Translations under genes and position numbers: made by a program
NCBI RefSeq assembly: GCF_002834145.1
Contig: NZ_PHNT01000021.1
Span: 1 to 39,641 of the forward strand
DNA from: Roseovarius salinarum
GTDB taxonomy: Bacteria; Pseudomonadota; Alphaproteobacteria; Rhodobacterales; Rhodobacteraceae
DNA length: 39,641 nucleotides
Reading direction: 5' to 3'
In this document: piece by piece, positions 18,710 through 26,740 of the stretch
How positions within the stretch are numbered: the stretch's first letter is position 1
Layout of the letters: each line of letters starts with the position of its first letter
Notes under the pieces: model-generated
The model's database searches: none
Told to the model about the DNA's origin: nothing
What the model saw: only the letters and a program-made list of their open reading frames with translations

Positions 18710-19381
18710 TCAGTGGCCGCGAAGCGCGAAATACACGCCGAGCGCGCCCACGAGCACCAGGCTCAGGGCCCAGACCACGTCGAGGTTGAACCACGTGTGT
18801 GAAAGGAACTTCAGGCCGAAGTAGGCGTATATCGCCACGGCGATCACGCCGCCGGCGACGGTCATGGCGAGCGTGTGCGCCAGCGCAACGAGGAACGCCG
18901 AGGCGATGTTCTGCCCCATCAGCGCGCGCGCGGCGTCGTGCCCGGTATCGGCCACGTCGAGCCCGCAAATGCCAAGGTAGATCGGCACGAGCATCAGCCC
19001 GGCCCCATGCGCCATCGCGGCAAGGAACGACCAGAGCGCCAGTTTCGTGGGATGGATGCGCGACAGGAACCTGGGATGGCGGCGGTTGAGCAGCAGGTAG
19101 ATCCCCACGGCGATCACCAGCGCACCGGCACCGATGCGGATCTCGGTCTGCCACCTGGCCATGGCGGACATCACCGAGAATGGCAGCAGGATTGCCAGCA
19201 TGGCCAGAAGGTGCCCCACCGCCAGCGCCCCGATGGCGTTGAGCATCGCCCTGTTCCGGCCCTCCATCAGGCCGGCGGAGACAGCCAGCGGCCAGCCCAT
19301 GCCCGGATTGGCCCCGTGGTAGACACCGGAAAGGACGACGGCCCCCCAAAGGGCCGTCATCGTGCTTGTATCCAGTTCCAT
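18710..19381 (-). CDS. Six-helix membrane protein linked to methanethiol oxidase
   Basis: A 223-residue integral membrane protein with about six helices. Near the start is the motif SGVYHGANPGMGWPLAVSAG; a second His-containing segment AAMAHGAGLMLVPIY lies mid-protein, and a third AHTLAMTVAGG after it. The recurring intramembrane His/Gly motifs recall metal or small-molecule permeases of the NicO/HupE/TauE type, but I do not recognise a named family. The ATG at 19381 follows the mtoX stop with no gap, so the two are certainly cotranscribed. A role in exporting a sulfur product or delivering a metal (MtoX is reported to need copper) is inference only. Confidence 0.7.
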   Translation of the reverse strand: MELDTSTMTALWGAVVLSGVYHGANPGMGWPLAVSAGLMEGRNRAMLNAIGALAVGHLLAMLAILLPFSVMSAMARWQTEIRIGAGALVIAVGIYLLLNRRHPRFLSRIHPTKLALWSFLAAMAHGAGLMLVPIYLGICGLDVADTGHDAARALMGQNIASAFLVALAHTLAMTVAGGVIAVAIYAYFGLKFLSHTWFNLDVVWALSLVLVGALGVYFALRGH

Positions 19382-20782
19382 TCAGACGTTCGGGTAGCAG
19401 AAGCTGTCGGTCGAGCAGTCCCCGCCTTCCAGCCGGATCTGGTGGGCACGGTAGCCCTTCGGGAAATCGACGTAGAAATCCGGGTCGAGCTCCAGCCCGC
19501 CGTTCTCGCCGACACGGGCCATGACCATCTGGCCGCCGTCCTGCCCCGGATAGAACTGCTCGTCCCAGCTGGAATAGAGCGAGTTGGTCCAGTAGACCCG
19601 CTTGCCGTCGCGGCTGATCTCGACCATCTGCGGGCCGAAGGCGAAATCGCCACCTCCGGGGTGCTTGGCGCCCCGTGCGATGCCGCCCAGTTCGACCTTG
19701 CCGGTCAGTTCGGGGTTCATCGGGTCGCTGACGTCGTACTGGTGCATCTCGCCCATGCCCCAGCAGGCGACGTAGAGGTACTTGTCATCCAGGCTGAGGT
19801 CGATGTCGGTCACAAGCGGCGGCACCGCCTCGAACCCCTGCAGGAGCGGCGGCAGGTTCTCGGGCTGTTCGGGGCGCGGGTCGATGGTGATGGTCTTTTC
19901 GGCCTGCCAGGTGCCGTCCGCGTCCCGCCACCACGTGAAGATGGCGCCCTGCAGGTTGGTGGTGTCCACCACGACGCCGCAGAAGCCGTAGGATTTCTTC
20001 GGGTCGTGGGCGGGCCGGATCTCCAGCGCCATCTGGTGGTTTTCCCCGAGGTCGATCGTCTGGATGTTCTTGCGCTTGCGCAGATCCCAGAAATGGATCG
20101 AATGCCCGTACTTGTTGGACAGCAGGTCCTCGGGCACGATCCCGTTCTCGAACTGCGGCGGCAGGCCCCATTCGGAGCTGACCATGTAGTCCTGCGGCAG
20201 GTTCCACCAGAAATCGTAGTGCTTGTCCTGCGGGCCCCGGTCCATCTCGTACTGGCCGATGATCTCGAAGGTTTCGCAATCCATGATGAAGATGCCCGGC
20301 GGGCCGTCGGTGCCGTCGGCGCCGCCGCCGCCCAGCGTCGAGACATAGATGCCCTCGGGGCCGCAGTGGATCGTATGGGGGCGGGAATAGCCGGTCTTGG
20401 CAAAGACCTCTTCGGGTTCGATGATCTTGTGGATCTTGGCCTCGAGCGGCTCCTTCACGTCGATGACATAGATCCGCGAGGACCGGATGCCCGGCACGAT
20501 CAGGTAGCGCCGTTCAAGGAAGGCGTGGCCCGACAGCGGCGACAGCGATGCCGAACATGCATTCCAGCCGAAGTGATGGAACTCGTCGCCCTTGTAGGGC
20601 ATCAGGAGTGTGTGGACGATCCTGCCGTAATCCGCGGATTCCGGATCGAGGTCGACCACGGCGATCCCGTCGGGCTGCGCGCCATCGGGGCTCAGCATCA
20701 CGGTGAAGCCATAGTTTTCCACCGGCGCCTGCATGGCAAGCTGCGCGGTGGCGTGGAATGTCGGGTCCGGTCTTAGGGTCAT
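19382..20782 (-). CDS. mtoX: Selenium-binding protein SBP56 family, methanethiol oxidase
   Basis: A 466-residue beta-propeller of the SBP56 family. Bacterial members oxidise methanethiol to formaldehyde, sulfide and hydrogen peroxide. Diagnostic segments are DEFHHFGWNACSA (His69, His70 and Cys76, the last equivalent to the selenium-binding Cys of SBP56), SRPHTIHCGPEGIYVS, YDFWWNLPQDYMVSSEWG, GHSIHFWDL and the C-terminal RLEGGDCSTDSFCYP. No signal peptide is seen at this start, although a methanethiol oxidase has been described as periplasmic. A strong GGAGGAG lies 6 bases before the ATG at 20782. It is cotranscribed with the downstream membrane gene and probably with iclR upstream. The divergent DmdA-like gene suggests methylated-sulfur metabolism. 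Confidence 0.88.
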   Translation of the reverse strand: MTLRPDPTFHATAQLAMQAPVENYGFTVMLSPDGAQPDGIAVVDLDPESADYGRIVHTLLMPYKGDEFHHFGWNACSASLSPLSGHAFLERRYLIVPGIRSSRIYVIDVKEPLEAKIHKIIEPEEVFAKTGYSRPHTIHCGPEGIYVSTLGGGGADGTDGPPGIFIMDCETFEIIGQYEMDRGPQDKHYDFWWNLPQDYMVSSEWGLPPQFENGIVPEDLLSNKYGHSIHFWDLRKRKNIQTIDLGENHQMALEIRPAHDPKKSYGFCGVVVDTTNLQGAIFTWWRDADGTWQAEKTITIDPRPEQPENLPPLLQGFEAVPPLVTDIDLSLDDKYLYVACWGMGEMHQYDVSDPMNPELTGKVELGGIARGAKHPGGGDFAFGPQMVEISRDGKRVYWTNSLYSSWDEQFYPGQDGGQMVMARVGENGGLELDPDFYVDFPKGYRAHQIRLEGGDCSTDSFCYPNV

Positions 20783-20868
20783 TTTTTCTCCTCCCTGGAA
20801 TGGTGTGGCCCGTCACGGGCCGGCGGATCTTCCTTTTCCTTCTTCTTGGCGGCGTGGTCTCGGCCTCC

Positions 20869-21627
20869 TCAAACCTCGGCCACGTTGCAAAGTTGAATGG
20901 CCCCGCCGATGCGGTCGGCCAAGTCTACAAGCTGCTGCCCGATTTCCGAACGGTGCGCTTCGCCGAGGCGGCGGATCGGCCCCACGGCGCCGACGCTGAA
21001 GGTTGCGCCGATGTTGCCGATGGAGACCGGTGCCGCCACGCTCGCGATGCCGATGTCGATCTCCTGGTTGCAGTCGGCGAAGCCGCGCTCGGCGATGCGC
21101 GCGAATTCCGTGCGCAATTCCGCATCGGTTGTCTTGGTGTGCTCGGTGTAGGCCCTGAGGCTGCCGCTGATGATCGAGTCCTGGAACTCGGGTTCGGCGA
21201 AGGCCGCGATCGCCTTCGAGCACGAACACGCATGCATCGGCCGCACGCCAAGTCCGGGGTGAACGAAGGCGCGCCCGGGATCATCGGGCGTTTCGACGTG
21301 GATGATCTCGACCTGTTCGTTTCGAAACCGGGCAAGGAAAACTGTTTCGTTGAACTGGACCGCCGCGGCCTTGAGCAGCGGCGCGGCCGCCTTGCGCACG
21401 TCCACGTCGGATTTGCCGAGAAGGGCGATCCGGATCAGCCGGTCACCGATCACGACACGCCCGTCGCCCGACGGTGCCGCGAGCAGACCCTGGTCCAGAA
21501 GCGTCTGGATCAACCTGTAGCAGGTCGGCTTGGGGAATCCCGTGGCCTTCTGGATTTCCGCGGTCGAAACGGGGCGTCCCGCAACCGCGACGATTTCCAT
21601 GACGGTGATGAGGCGGTCGAGATGCAT
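20869..21627 (-). CDS. IclR-family transcriptional regulator
   Basis: A 252-residue regulator. The N-terminal winged helix-turn-helix (about 1-65) contains RPVSTAEIQKATGFPKPTCYRLIQTL. The IclR effector domain follows (about 70-250), with VHPGLGVRPMHACSCSKAIAAF, GFADCNQEIDIGIASVAAPV and FSVGAVGPIRRL. It lies 86 bases upstream of mtoX on the same strand and is divergent from the DmdA-like operon. A 31-bp palindrome begins 16 bases upstream of its start, so autoregulation plus control of the flanking operons is likely. The effector is unknown; a methylthio compound would be consistent with the context. Confidence 0.92.
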   Translation of the reverse strand: MHLDRLITVMEIVAVAGRPVSTAEIQKATGFPKPTCYRLIQTLLDQGLLAAPSGDGRVVIGDRLIRIALLGKSDVDVRKAAAPLLKAAAVQFNETVFLARFRNEQVEIIHVETPDDPGRAFVHPGLGVRPMHACSCSKAIAAFAEPEFQDSIISGSLRAYTEHTKTTDAELRTEFARIAERGFADCNQEIDIGIASVAAPVSIGNIGATFSVGAVGPIRRLGEAHRSEIGQQLVDLADRIGGAIQLCNVAEV

Positions 21628-21642
21628 GTTGACCGAATCGTT

Positions 21643-21673
21643 TCACAATAAGAGACGGGTTCTCATATTGTGA
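21643..21673. promoter_or_regulatory. 31-bp palindrome, likely IclR operator
   Basis: Arms TCACAATA (21643-21650) and TATTGTGA (21666-21673) pair perfectly. After one mismatch, GAGA and TCTC extend each arm to 12 of 13 matches around a 5-base centre. The site is clearly AT-richer than its surroundings and lies 16 bases before iclR. Binding by the adjacent IclR protein is inferred from position. Confidence 0.65.
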
Positions 21674-22063
21674 TAAGAATTCCTCGGGAATCAACGAAAT
21701 TCCGGAATACGCCAAAGCTGCGCAGATCAGCCGCCACAGCATCGAAGGCGCAAAAGCCTTTTGAAAACATGAGGTTGGCCCGGGGTCGGCCCACGGTGGA
21801 CAGGGGGCCTGACACGCTCAGGGCCCCCGGCGTTCGGTGCGCCGGCGCATTCGACTGGCGCGCGGCGAAACCGAAGGCGCGCCGGTTTCCGGTTGCCCGG
21901 CGCACGGGACCGATCGGTCTGCCGCGGGGGGCGAAATCGGCCTGAAAGGTCTGTTTCGGGCGGGGAATTTGGCACACGCGCGACCAAGTGACGCGTTATT
22001 TTCCGCCGGTGATCAGAACGGCCCCGGGCATTTGCGACCGGTGGTCAAACCAGGGTGAACGAC
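21674..22063. other. Divergent promoter region between iclR and the DmdA-like gene
   Basis: About 390 bases without a supported gene. The part next to the palindrome is AT-rich and probably holds the promoters. The rest is GC-rich with short frames lacking features. A ribosome site AGGGTGA ends the region in front of the DmdA-like ATG. Confidence 0.45.
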
Positions 22064-23206
22064 ATGGCGCAACAGCATGATTTCGGTTTCGGCACGCAGA
22101 TCCGCAAATCCCCTTATTTCGATGCCACGGTGCGGTGGGGCGCGCAGGGCTTTTCGGTCTACAACCACATGTACATACCCCGTGATTTCGGCGATCCGGA
22201 GCAGAATTTCTGGAACCTCGTCAACGACGCGATCCTGTGCGACGTCGCGGTCGAACGCCAGGTCGAGATCACCGGCCCCGATGCCGCGCGCTTCACGCAG
22301 CTTCTGACGCCGCGCGACCTGTCGAACATGGCGGTGGGGCAGTGCAAATACGTCCTGATCACCAACGCCGACGGCGGTATCCTGAACGATCCCGTCCTGC
22401 TGCGGCTGGGCGAGACCCATTTCTGGCTGTCGCTGGCCGACAGCGACATCCTGCTTTGGGCGCAGGGCGTGGCGGTGCATTCGGGCATGGATGTCACGAT
22501 CCGTGAACCCGATGTCTCGCCCCTGCAGCTGCAGGGCCCGAAGTCGGGCGAAATCATGCGCGCGCTCTTTGGCGACGCGATCATGGACCTGCGGTACTAC
22601 TGGCTGCGCGAGGTCGAGCTGGACGGCATCCCGCTCATCGTGTCGCGCACGGGCTGGTCGAGCGAACTGGGCTACGAACTTTACCTGCGCGACGGCAGCC
22701 GCGGTGACGAGCTCTGGGAACGGATCATGGCCGCCGGCGCGCCCTTCGGGCTTCAGCCCGGCCACACCTCGACGATCCGCCGGATCGAAGGCGCCATGCT
22801 GTCGTATCATGCCGACGCGGACATCGACACCAACCCGTTCGAACTGGGCCTCGACCGGCTGGTGAACACCGAGATGGACGCGGAGTTCATCGGCAAGTCT
22901 GCCCTGCGTCGCATTCGCGCGACCGGCGTGAGCCGCAAACAGGTCGGGCTGGAGATCGATGCCGATCGTTTTACCGGGCCGAACACCACCTTCTGGCCCG
23001 TCTCCGCGCGGGGCGAGCGCGTCGGCAAGGTCTCCTCGGCCGTGTATTCCCCGCGCCTGGAGCGCAACATCGCGCTGGCGATGGTGCAGGTCGCTTTCGC
23101 CGAACCGGGCACGGAGCTCGAGGTTGCGCTGCCGTCCGGGCCGGCCCGGGCAACCGTGGTGCCAACCCCGTTCTTCGACCCCAAGAAGAAACTCGCCGCC
23201 GCCTGA
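22064..23206 (+). CDS. DmdA-like GcvT-family protein, possible DMSP demethylase
   Basis: A 380-residue protein of the glycine-cleavage T/DmdA fold, tetrahydrofolate-dependent in known members. The pattern YNHMYIPRDF, CDVAVERQVEITGPDAARF, LLTPRDLS, GGILNDPVLLRL, LQLQGPKSGEIMRALFG, SELGYELYL, and the C-terminal barrel VGKVSSAVYSP follows dimethylsulfoniopropionate demethylase more closely than GcvT. It could act on DMSP or on another methylated compound; sequence alone cannot decide. The ATG at 22064 has AGGGTGA 5 bases upstream; a GTG at 22055 is possible. It heads a plus-strand operon with osmC and an enoyl-CoA-hydratase-like gene, divergent from iclR-mtoX. A C-1 transfer to folate and a sulfur product such as methanethiol for MtoX would fit. 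Confidence 0.7.
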   Translation: MAQQHDFGFGTQIRKSPYFDATVRWGAQGFSVYNHMYIPRDFGDPEQNFWNLVNDAILCDVAVERQVEITGPDAARFTQLLTPRDLSNMAVGQCKYVLITNADGGILNDPVLLRLGETHFWLSLADSDILLWAQGVAVHSGMDVTIREPDVSPLQLQGPKSGEIMRALFGDAIMDLRYYWLREVELDGIPLIVSRTGWSSELGYELYLRDGSRGDELWERIMAAGAPFGLQPGHTSTIRRIEGAMLSYHADADIDTNPFELGLDRLVNTEMDAEFIGKSALRRIRATGVSRKQVGLEIDADRFTGPNTTFWPVSARGERVGKVSSAVYSPRLERNIALAMVQVAFAEPGTELEVALPSGPARATVVPTPFFDPKKKLAAA

Positions 23207-23248
23207 AACGAACCCGGGAATTCCACACCACAGAGGGCAGGCCTGCAG

Positions 23249-23698
23249 ATGTCCGACCTTTCCATCGAGCTGCATTGGCAGCGCACCGAACCGGCCCTGG
23301 AGGCAGGGCAGTATTCCAATGCACACACGGTGCATTACAACGCCGGCCATGAGGTCATGGCGGACGCAGCCCCGGACTGGGGTGGCGACCCAGGCAACAC
23401 GAACCCCGAACAGGCGCTCGCCTCGGCTCTTTCGAGCTGTCACATGATGACCTTCCTCGCGCTCTCGGCCAAGGCCGGCTGGCCGGTGGCAAGCTATCAC
23501 GATCGCGCTGTCGCGCATCTGGGCAAGACCGAAGGCGGGCGCATGGCCGTTACACGCATCGACCTGCACCCGGTGGTGCGCTTCGACACCGGGTTCGAGA
23601 TCGACAATGCCGAACTGGAAAGGATGCAGCACCGCGCGCATCGCTATTGCTTCATCGCCAACACCCTCGCCGACGGCGTGGAAATCAACATCCTGTAG
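23249..23698 (+). CDS. OsmC-family peroxiredoxin-like protein
   Basis: A 149-residue OsmC/Ohr-type protein. Two conserved cysteines, Cys64 (ALSSCHMMTFLA) and Cys134 (HRYCFIANTL), have the usual spacing of the reactive pair. Arg and Glu partners are less certain. Such proteins reduce organic or hydrogen peroxide with thiols. The gene lies 42 bases after the DmdA-like gene and 21 bases before the next gene, so it is cotranscribed. MtoX makes hydrogen peroxide, so protection against that product is an attractive but unproven role. Confidence 0.85.
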   Translation: MSDLSIELHWQRTEPALEAGQYSNAHTVHYNAGHEVMADAAPDWGGDPGNTNPEQALASALSSCHMMTFLALSAKAGWPVASYHDRAVAHLGKTEGGRMAVTRIDLHPVVRFDTGFEIDNAELERMQHRAHRYCFIANTLADGVEINIL

Positions 23699-23719
23699 CA
23701 CCCGGAAAGGAACTGACCC

Positions 23720-24520
23720 GTGCAAGAGCGTGACATCCTGCTGCGTGATCTCGACAAGGACGGTATCCTGCGTCTGACCCTGAACGACACCGCGCGGCGG
23801 AACGCCCTGTCAGAGGCGATGCTGTCGGAACTCGGCACGGCATTTGCCGAGGCAGGGGCGGATCCCGCGGTGCGCGTGATCGTTCTCGCCGCGAACGGGC
23901 CGGCCTTCTGCGCGGGTCACGACCTCAAGGAAATGACGGCCGGCCGGGCCGCCCCCGATCGTGGCCGAGCCTATTTCACCAGGGTGATGGGCCAGTGTTC
24001 GGGTGTGATGCAGGCCATCGTGAATTGCCCCAAGCCGGTCATGGCCGAGGTCGCGGGCATCGCCACCGCGGCCGGCTGCCAGCTGGTGGCAACCTGCGAT
24101 CTGGCGATCGCGTCCGAAACCGCGCAGTTCAGCACGCCCGGGGTGCACATCGGCCTGTTCTGCTCCACGCCGATGGTGGCGCTGTCACGCAATGCCGCCA
24201 ACAAGCATGCCATGGAAATGCTGCTGACGGGCGACATGACATCGGCCGATCGCGCTGCGCATATCGGGCTGGTCAACCGCGCCGTGCCCCCGGATGAACT
24301 GCAGGCCGCCACCATGGACATGGCGCGCAAGATCGCCTCGAAATCCAGCATGACGCTCGCCACCGGCAAGCGCGCGTTCTATGCGCAACGCGAGATGCCG
24401 CTCGCCGATGCCTATGAATACGCCTCCGAGGTGATGGTCGAAAACATGCTCGCCCACGACGCCGAGGAAGGCATCGGCGCATTCATCGAGAAGCGCGCGC
24501 CCCAGTGGCAGGATGAATGA
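23720..24520 (+). CDS. ECHDC3-like enoyl-CoA hydratase/isomerase-fold protein
   Basis: A 266-residue crotonase-fold protein. The oxyanion-hole segments are FCAGHDLKEM and IATAAGCQLVATCDLAIAS. The two glutamates used by true enoyl-CoA hydratases are absent: GCQL replaces GCEL, and STPGVHIGLFCS replaces xQPExxLG. The GVHIGLFCSTP motif marks the ECHDC3 group. It is therefore not an ordinary hydratase, nor an obvious methylthioacryloyl-CoA hydratase (DmdD), despite its place in the operon. A thioester-binding or hydrolytic role is possible. The GTG start at 23720 follows GGAAAGGA. It is the third gene of the DmdA-like operon. Confidence 0.82.
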   Translation: MQERDILLRDLDKDGILRLTLNDTARRNALSEAMLSELGTAFAEAGADPAVRVIVLAANGPAFCAGHDLKEMTAGRAAPDRGRAYFTRVMGQCSGVMQAIVNCPKPVMAEVAGIATAAGCQLVATCDLAIASETAQFSTPGVHIGLFCSTPMVALSRNAANKHAMEMLLTGDMTSADRAAHIGLVNRAVPPDELQAATMDMARKIASKSSMTLATGKRAFYAQREMPLADAYEYASEVMVENMLAHDAEEGIGAFIEKRAPQWQDE

Positions 24521-24694
24521 GGACCGGCAGGGACAACCGCAATCCTGATGGAGACGGCAACCCGCAAGAACAGGCTCCGGCCCGTTCGCGCAGGCGATGA
24601 ACCGTCAGTCGGGGTGCCGGCCCCCGGTCCAGCTGCCTTGCCGGCGGGATGACCCCGCCATTGCCGATCAAACACGTTCCGCGCGAGGTTCCGG

Positions 24695-25966
24695 ATGTCA
24701 CAAGCCGCTCGTTTGACGTTGGCCGGCTTCGTCGCCACCGCGGTTGCCTTCGGGCCCGCCCGCATGGGCTTCGGGCTTTTCCTGCCGGCTTTTCGCGAAG
24801 AATTCACGCTTTCGACGTCGACGGCCGGCTTGATCGCCAGCGGCGGTTTCCTGGCGTTCCTGTTGGCGCTGCTGGCCAGCGCCTGGCTCGGTCCGCGTTA
24901 CGGGGCGCGGTTGCCCGTCACGACCGGCGCGATCCTTGCGTCGGCGGGTTTCGTGGCGGTGGCATCCGCCGGGGCGCCCAGTGTTCTGGCAGTTGGAATC
25001 GCGCTGGCCGGGGCAAGCGCGGGCCTGTGCTGGGCGCCGTTCAACGACGCCGCCGAGCGTGTGCTGTCGAACGAGGCGCGCGCCAGTGCCCTTTCGATCA
25101 TATCGACGGGCACGACATTCGGCGTCCTCGCCGCCGCGGGCCTCGCGGTGGCCGTGACCCACGACGTGGTGGGCTGGCGCGTTGCATGGATCGGTTTTGC
25201 ACTTGGCGGGCTGGGGCTGGCGGTGGCCGCCCGGGTCGGTGTGCCCTCCTCCAGGCGCGGCCTGCGCCCCGCCCGCAACGCGATCGCCGAGATCGTCCAC
25301 GCCGGTTTGCCGGGAGACTTCGGCCCGGAGCCGGGGCCCGAGGTCATGGCGCCGCGTCCGCGACTGACCCAGCGGGCGGCGATGCCGCTTTATGCGACCG
25401 CGCTGTGTTTTGGCATGACGAACGCGGTTTTCCTTTCCTTCGCGGCCGACCGGGTGGCGGCGGCCGGCGGCTTGCCCGGCCTGCCCGACGCGGCCGCCGC
25501 GACGGTGATCTTTTTCGGCTACGGTATCTGCGGCGTGCTCGGCCTGGCCACCGGCCGGCTGGAGGCCAGGTACGGCCTCGCACCGCTTTTCTGCGTGATC
25601 TTTGCTGCGGGGGCGCTTTCGCTCGCGCTGGTTGGCCTGGCACCGACGTCATGGAGCGCGGTGCTCGCGGCATCGGGGCTGCACGGCGCGGCAATCATGA
25701 TGGTGAGTGCGGTATTCTCGTTCTGGAGCCTGCGGCTTTTCCCCGGACGCGGCACGCTGGGCTTCACGGCGGCCCTGCTCGGCATGGCCATCGGCAGTGT
25801 GCTGGGGCCGGCGCTGGCGGGCGTCCTGGCGGCAAATCATGGCCCGCAAGCGATGTTTCTTGCCGCTGCCTTGCCGCCTCTGGCCATTTCGCTCTGGTTC
25901 GGAGCCAAACTGCAGCGCGTGCGCCCGCGGCTGCCGTCCGTCCTCGGCTCAGGATGGCGTGGTTGA
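24695..25966 (+). CDS. MFS transporter of the sulfur-linked locus
   Basis: A 423-residue, 12-helix major facilitator. The first helices read ARMGFGLFLPAFREEF and TAGLIASGGFLAFLLALLAS, similar in layout to the YbfB-type transporter at 17.4 kb, though the two are clearly diverged. A cytoplasmic loop of about 50 residues (about 190-240) separates the two halves. The start ATG has GAGG 7 bases upstream. It lies 174 bases after the ECHDC3-like gene on the same strand and may belong to the same operon. The substrate is unknown, possibly the methylated compound handled by the locus. Confidence 0.82.
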   Translation: MSQAARLTLAGFVATAVAFGPARMGFGLFLPAFREEFTLSTSTAGLIASGGFLAFLLALLASAWLGPRYGARLPVTTGAILASAGFVAVASAGAPSVLAVGIALAGASAGLCWAPFNDAAERVLSNEARASALSIISTGTTFGVLAAAGLAVAVTHDVVGWRVAWIGFALGGLGLAVAARVGVPSSRRGLRPARNAIAEIVHAGLPGDFGPEPGPEVMAPRPRLTQRAAMPLYATALCFGMTNAVFLSFAADRVAAAGGLPGLPDAAAATVIFFGYGICGVLGLATGRLEARYGLAPLFCVIFAAGALSLALVGLAPTSWSAVLAASGLHGAAIMMVSAVFSFWSLRLFPGRGTLGFTAALLGMAIGSVLGPALAGVLAANHGPQAMFLAAALPPLAISLWFGAKLQRVRPRLPSVLGSGWRG

Positions 25967-26087
25967 CCAAGGCGAGGGACGACGCATGCGCGCTTGCCTG
26001 CGGGCGCGCACCGCCGATCAGCGGTCAACCGTCGCGGCCCTGTGCGAACACCCCTGACAAACAATCCCTAGTGCCAAGGGCAACTGC

Positions 26088-26127
26088 CCCCGGTTCGCGT
26101 GCACCGACGCAGCCGGGGTTTCTTTTT
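26088..26127 (+). terminator. Rho-independent terminator
   Basis: The stem CCCCGG (26088-26093) pairs with CCGGGG (26113-26118), directly followed by TTTCTTTTT. It faces the plus strand, 120 bases after the MFS gene, and touches the stop of the next minus-strand gene, so it would end the sulfur-locus transcript. The 19-base loop is long. Confidence 0.6.
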
Positions 26128-26740
26128 ACGACGGCTTGTCATGTTCGATTGGCAAGGCTTCGTAGGCTTCGATTTGCCAACCGCCCTGATAGTTCTTCAC
26201 CAAGCCGTCTTGCGGAAGGTCCATGCCGCCAATCGCAGCAACTTGGCCCAAGCACCGGCTAAGGTGCCCACGCAGCACTTCCAGCGCGTCAAAGTAGGCT
26301 TCCCGAATGTCGGGCGGGCGGTAGAATTCTCCGAAACGCGGGTGCGGCGGGGCATCGTCGGACCTGTTAAGCAATTCTTCGTAGGTAAGAAATTGCCGAA
26401 TGCCTAACGCCATGGCGTCAACAAGCAGGTAAAGCGAACCGTCTTGTAGGTCGGCAAGTTCAACCTGCTTATCTACCAGAATGCCGCGTATCTCACGGAG
26501 CGACGTAAGCGCGTTATCAATGCAGCCGTCGCAGCATTCCCACGCAGAAAGCACGCGCCTGTCAGCAAGGCGAATGACAAGTTCCCGCGCAACCTGCCGT
26601 TCCTTGTCCTTCGGGTTCACCGCGATACTGACGAAGGGAAGGTTCAAGGTCACGTCGCCAACATGCTTGGTGTAGCGTTGGCAGGCGCGGCCCAAAAGGT
26701 CCGTCATGTCGAAGCGAAATGGTATCTTGCCGGTTCTCAT
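26126..26740 (-). CDS. Unrecognised protein in an AT-richer segment
   Basis: A 204-residue soluble protein of unknown function. I recognise no family. It is helical in character, with three Cys in its middle (AWECCDGCIDNAL), an Asp/Leu-rich stretch VDKQVELADLQDGSLYLLVDAM, and a Pro-rich turn HPRFGEFYRPPDIREAYF. No signal peptide or membrane segment is seen. Codon use and base composition are clearly less GC-rich than in all neighbours, suggesting recent transfer. The ATG at 26740 has only a weak ribosome site. It has no operon partners and is flanked upstream by an AT-rich region with a perfect hairpin. It is probably a real gene because the frame is long in a less GC-biased region. Confidence 0.55.
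   Translation of the reverse strand: MRTGKIPFRFDMTDLLGRACQRYTKHVGDVTLNLPFVSIAVNPKDKERQVARELVIRLADRRVLSAWECCDGCIDNALTSLREIRGILVDKQVELADLQDGSLYLLVDAMALGIRQFLTYEELLNRSDDAPPHPRFGEFYRPPDIREAYFDALEVLRGHLSRCLGQVAAIGGMDLPQDGLVKNYQGGWQIEAYEALPIEHDKPS

Noticed and set aside
23720..24520. Naming the crotonase dmdD from its operon
   Set aside because: The two catalytic glutamates are missing and the motif fits ECHDC3, so the name is not supported.
24600..24690. Hairpin GGCGGG-atga-CCCCGCC before the second MFS gene
   Set aside because: Short stem with no T-tract; could not be supported as a terminator or a riboswitch.
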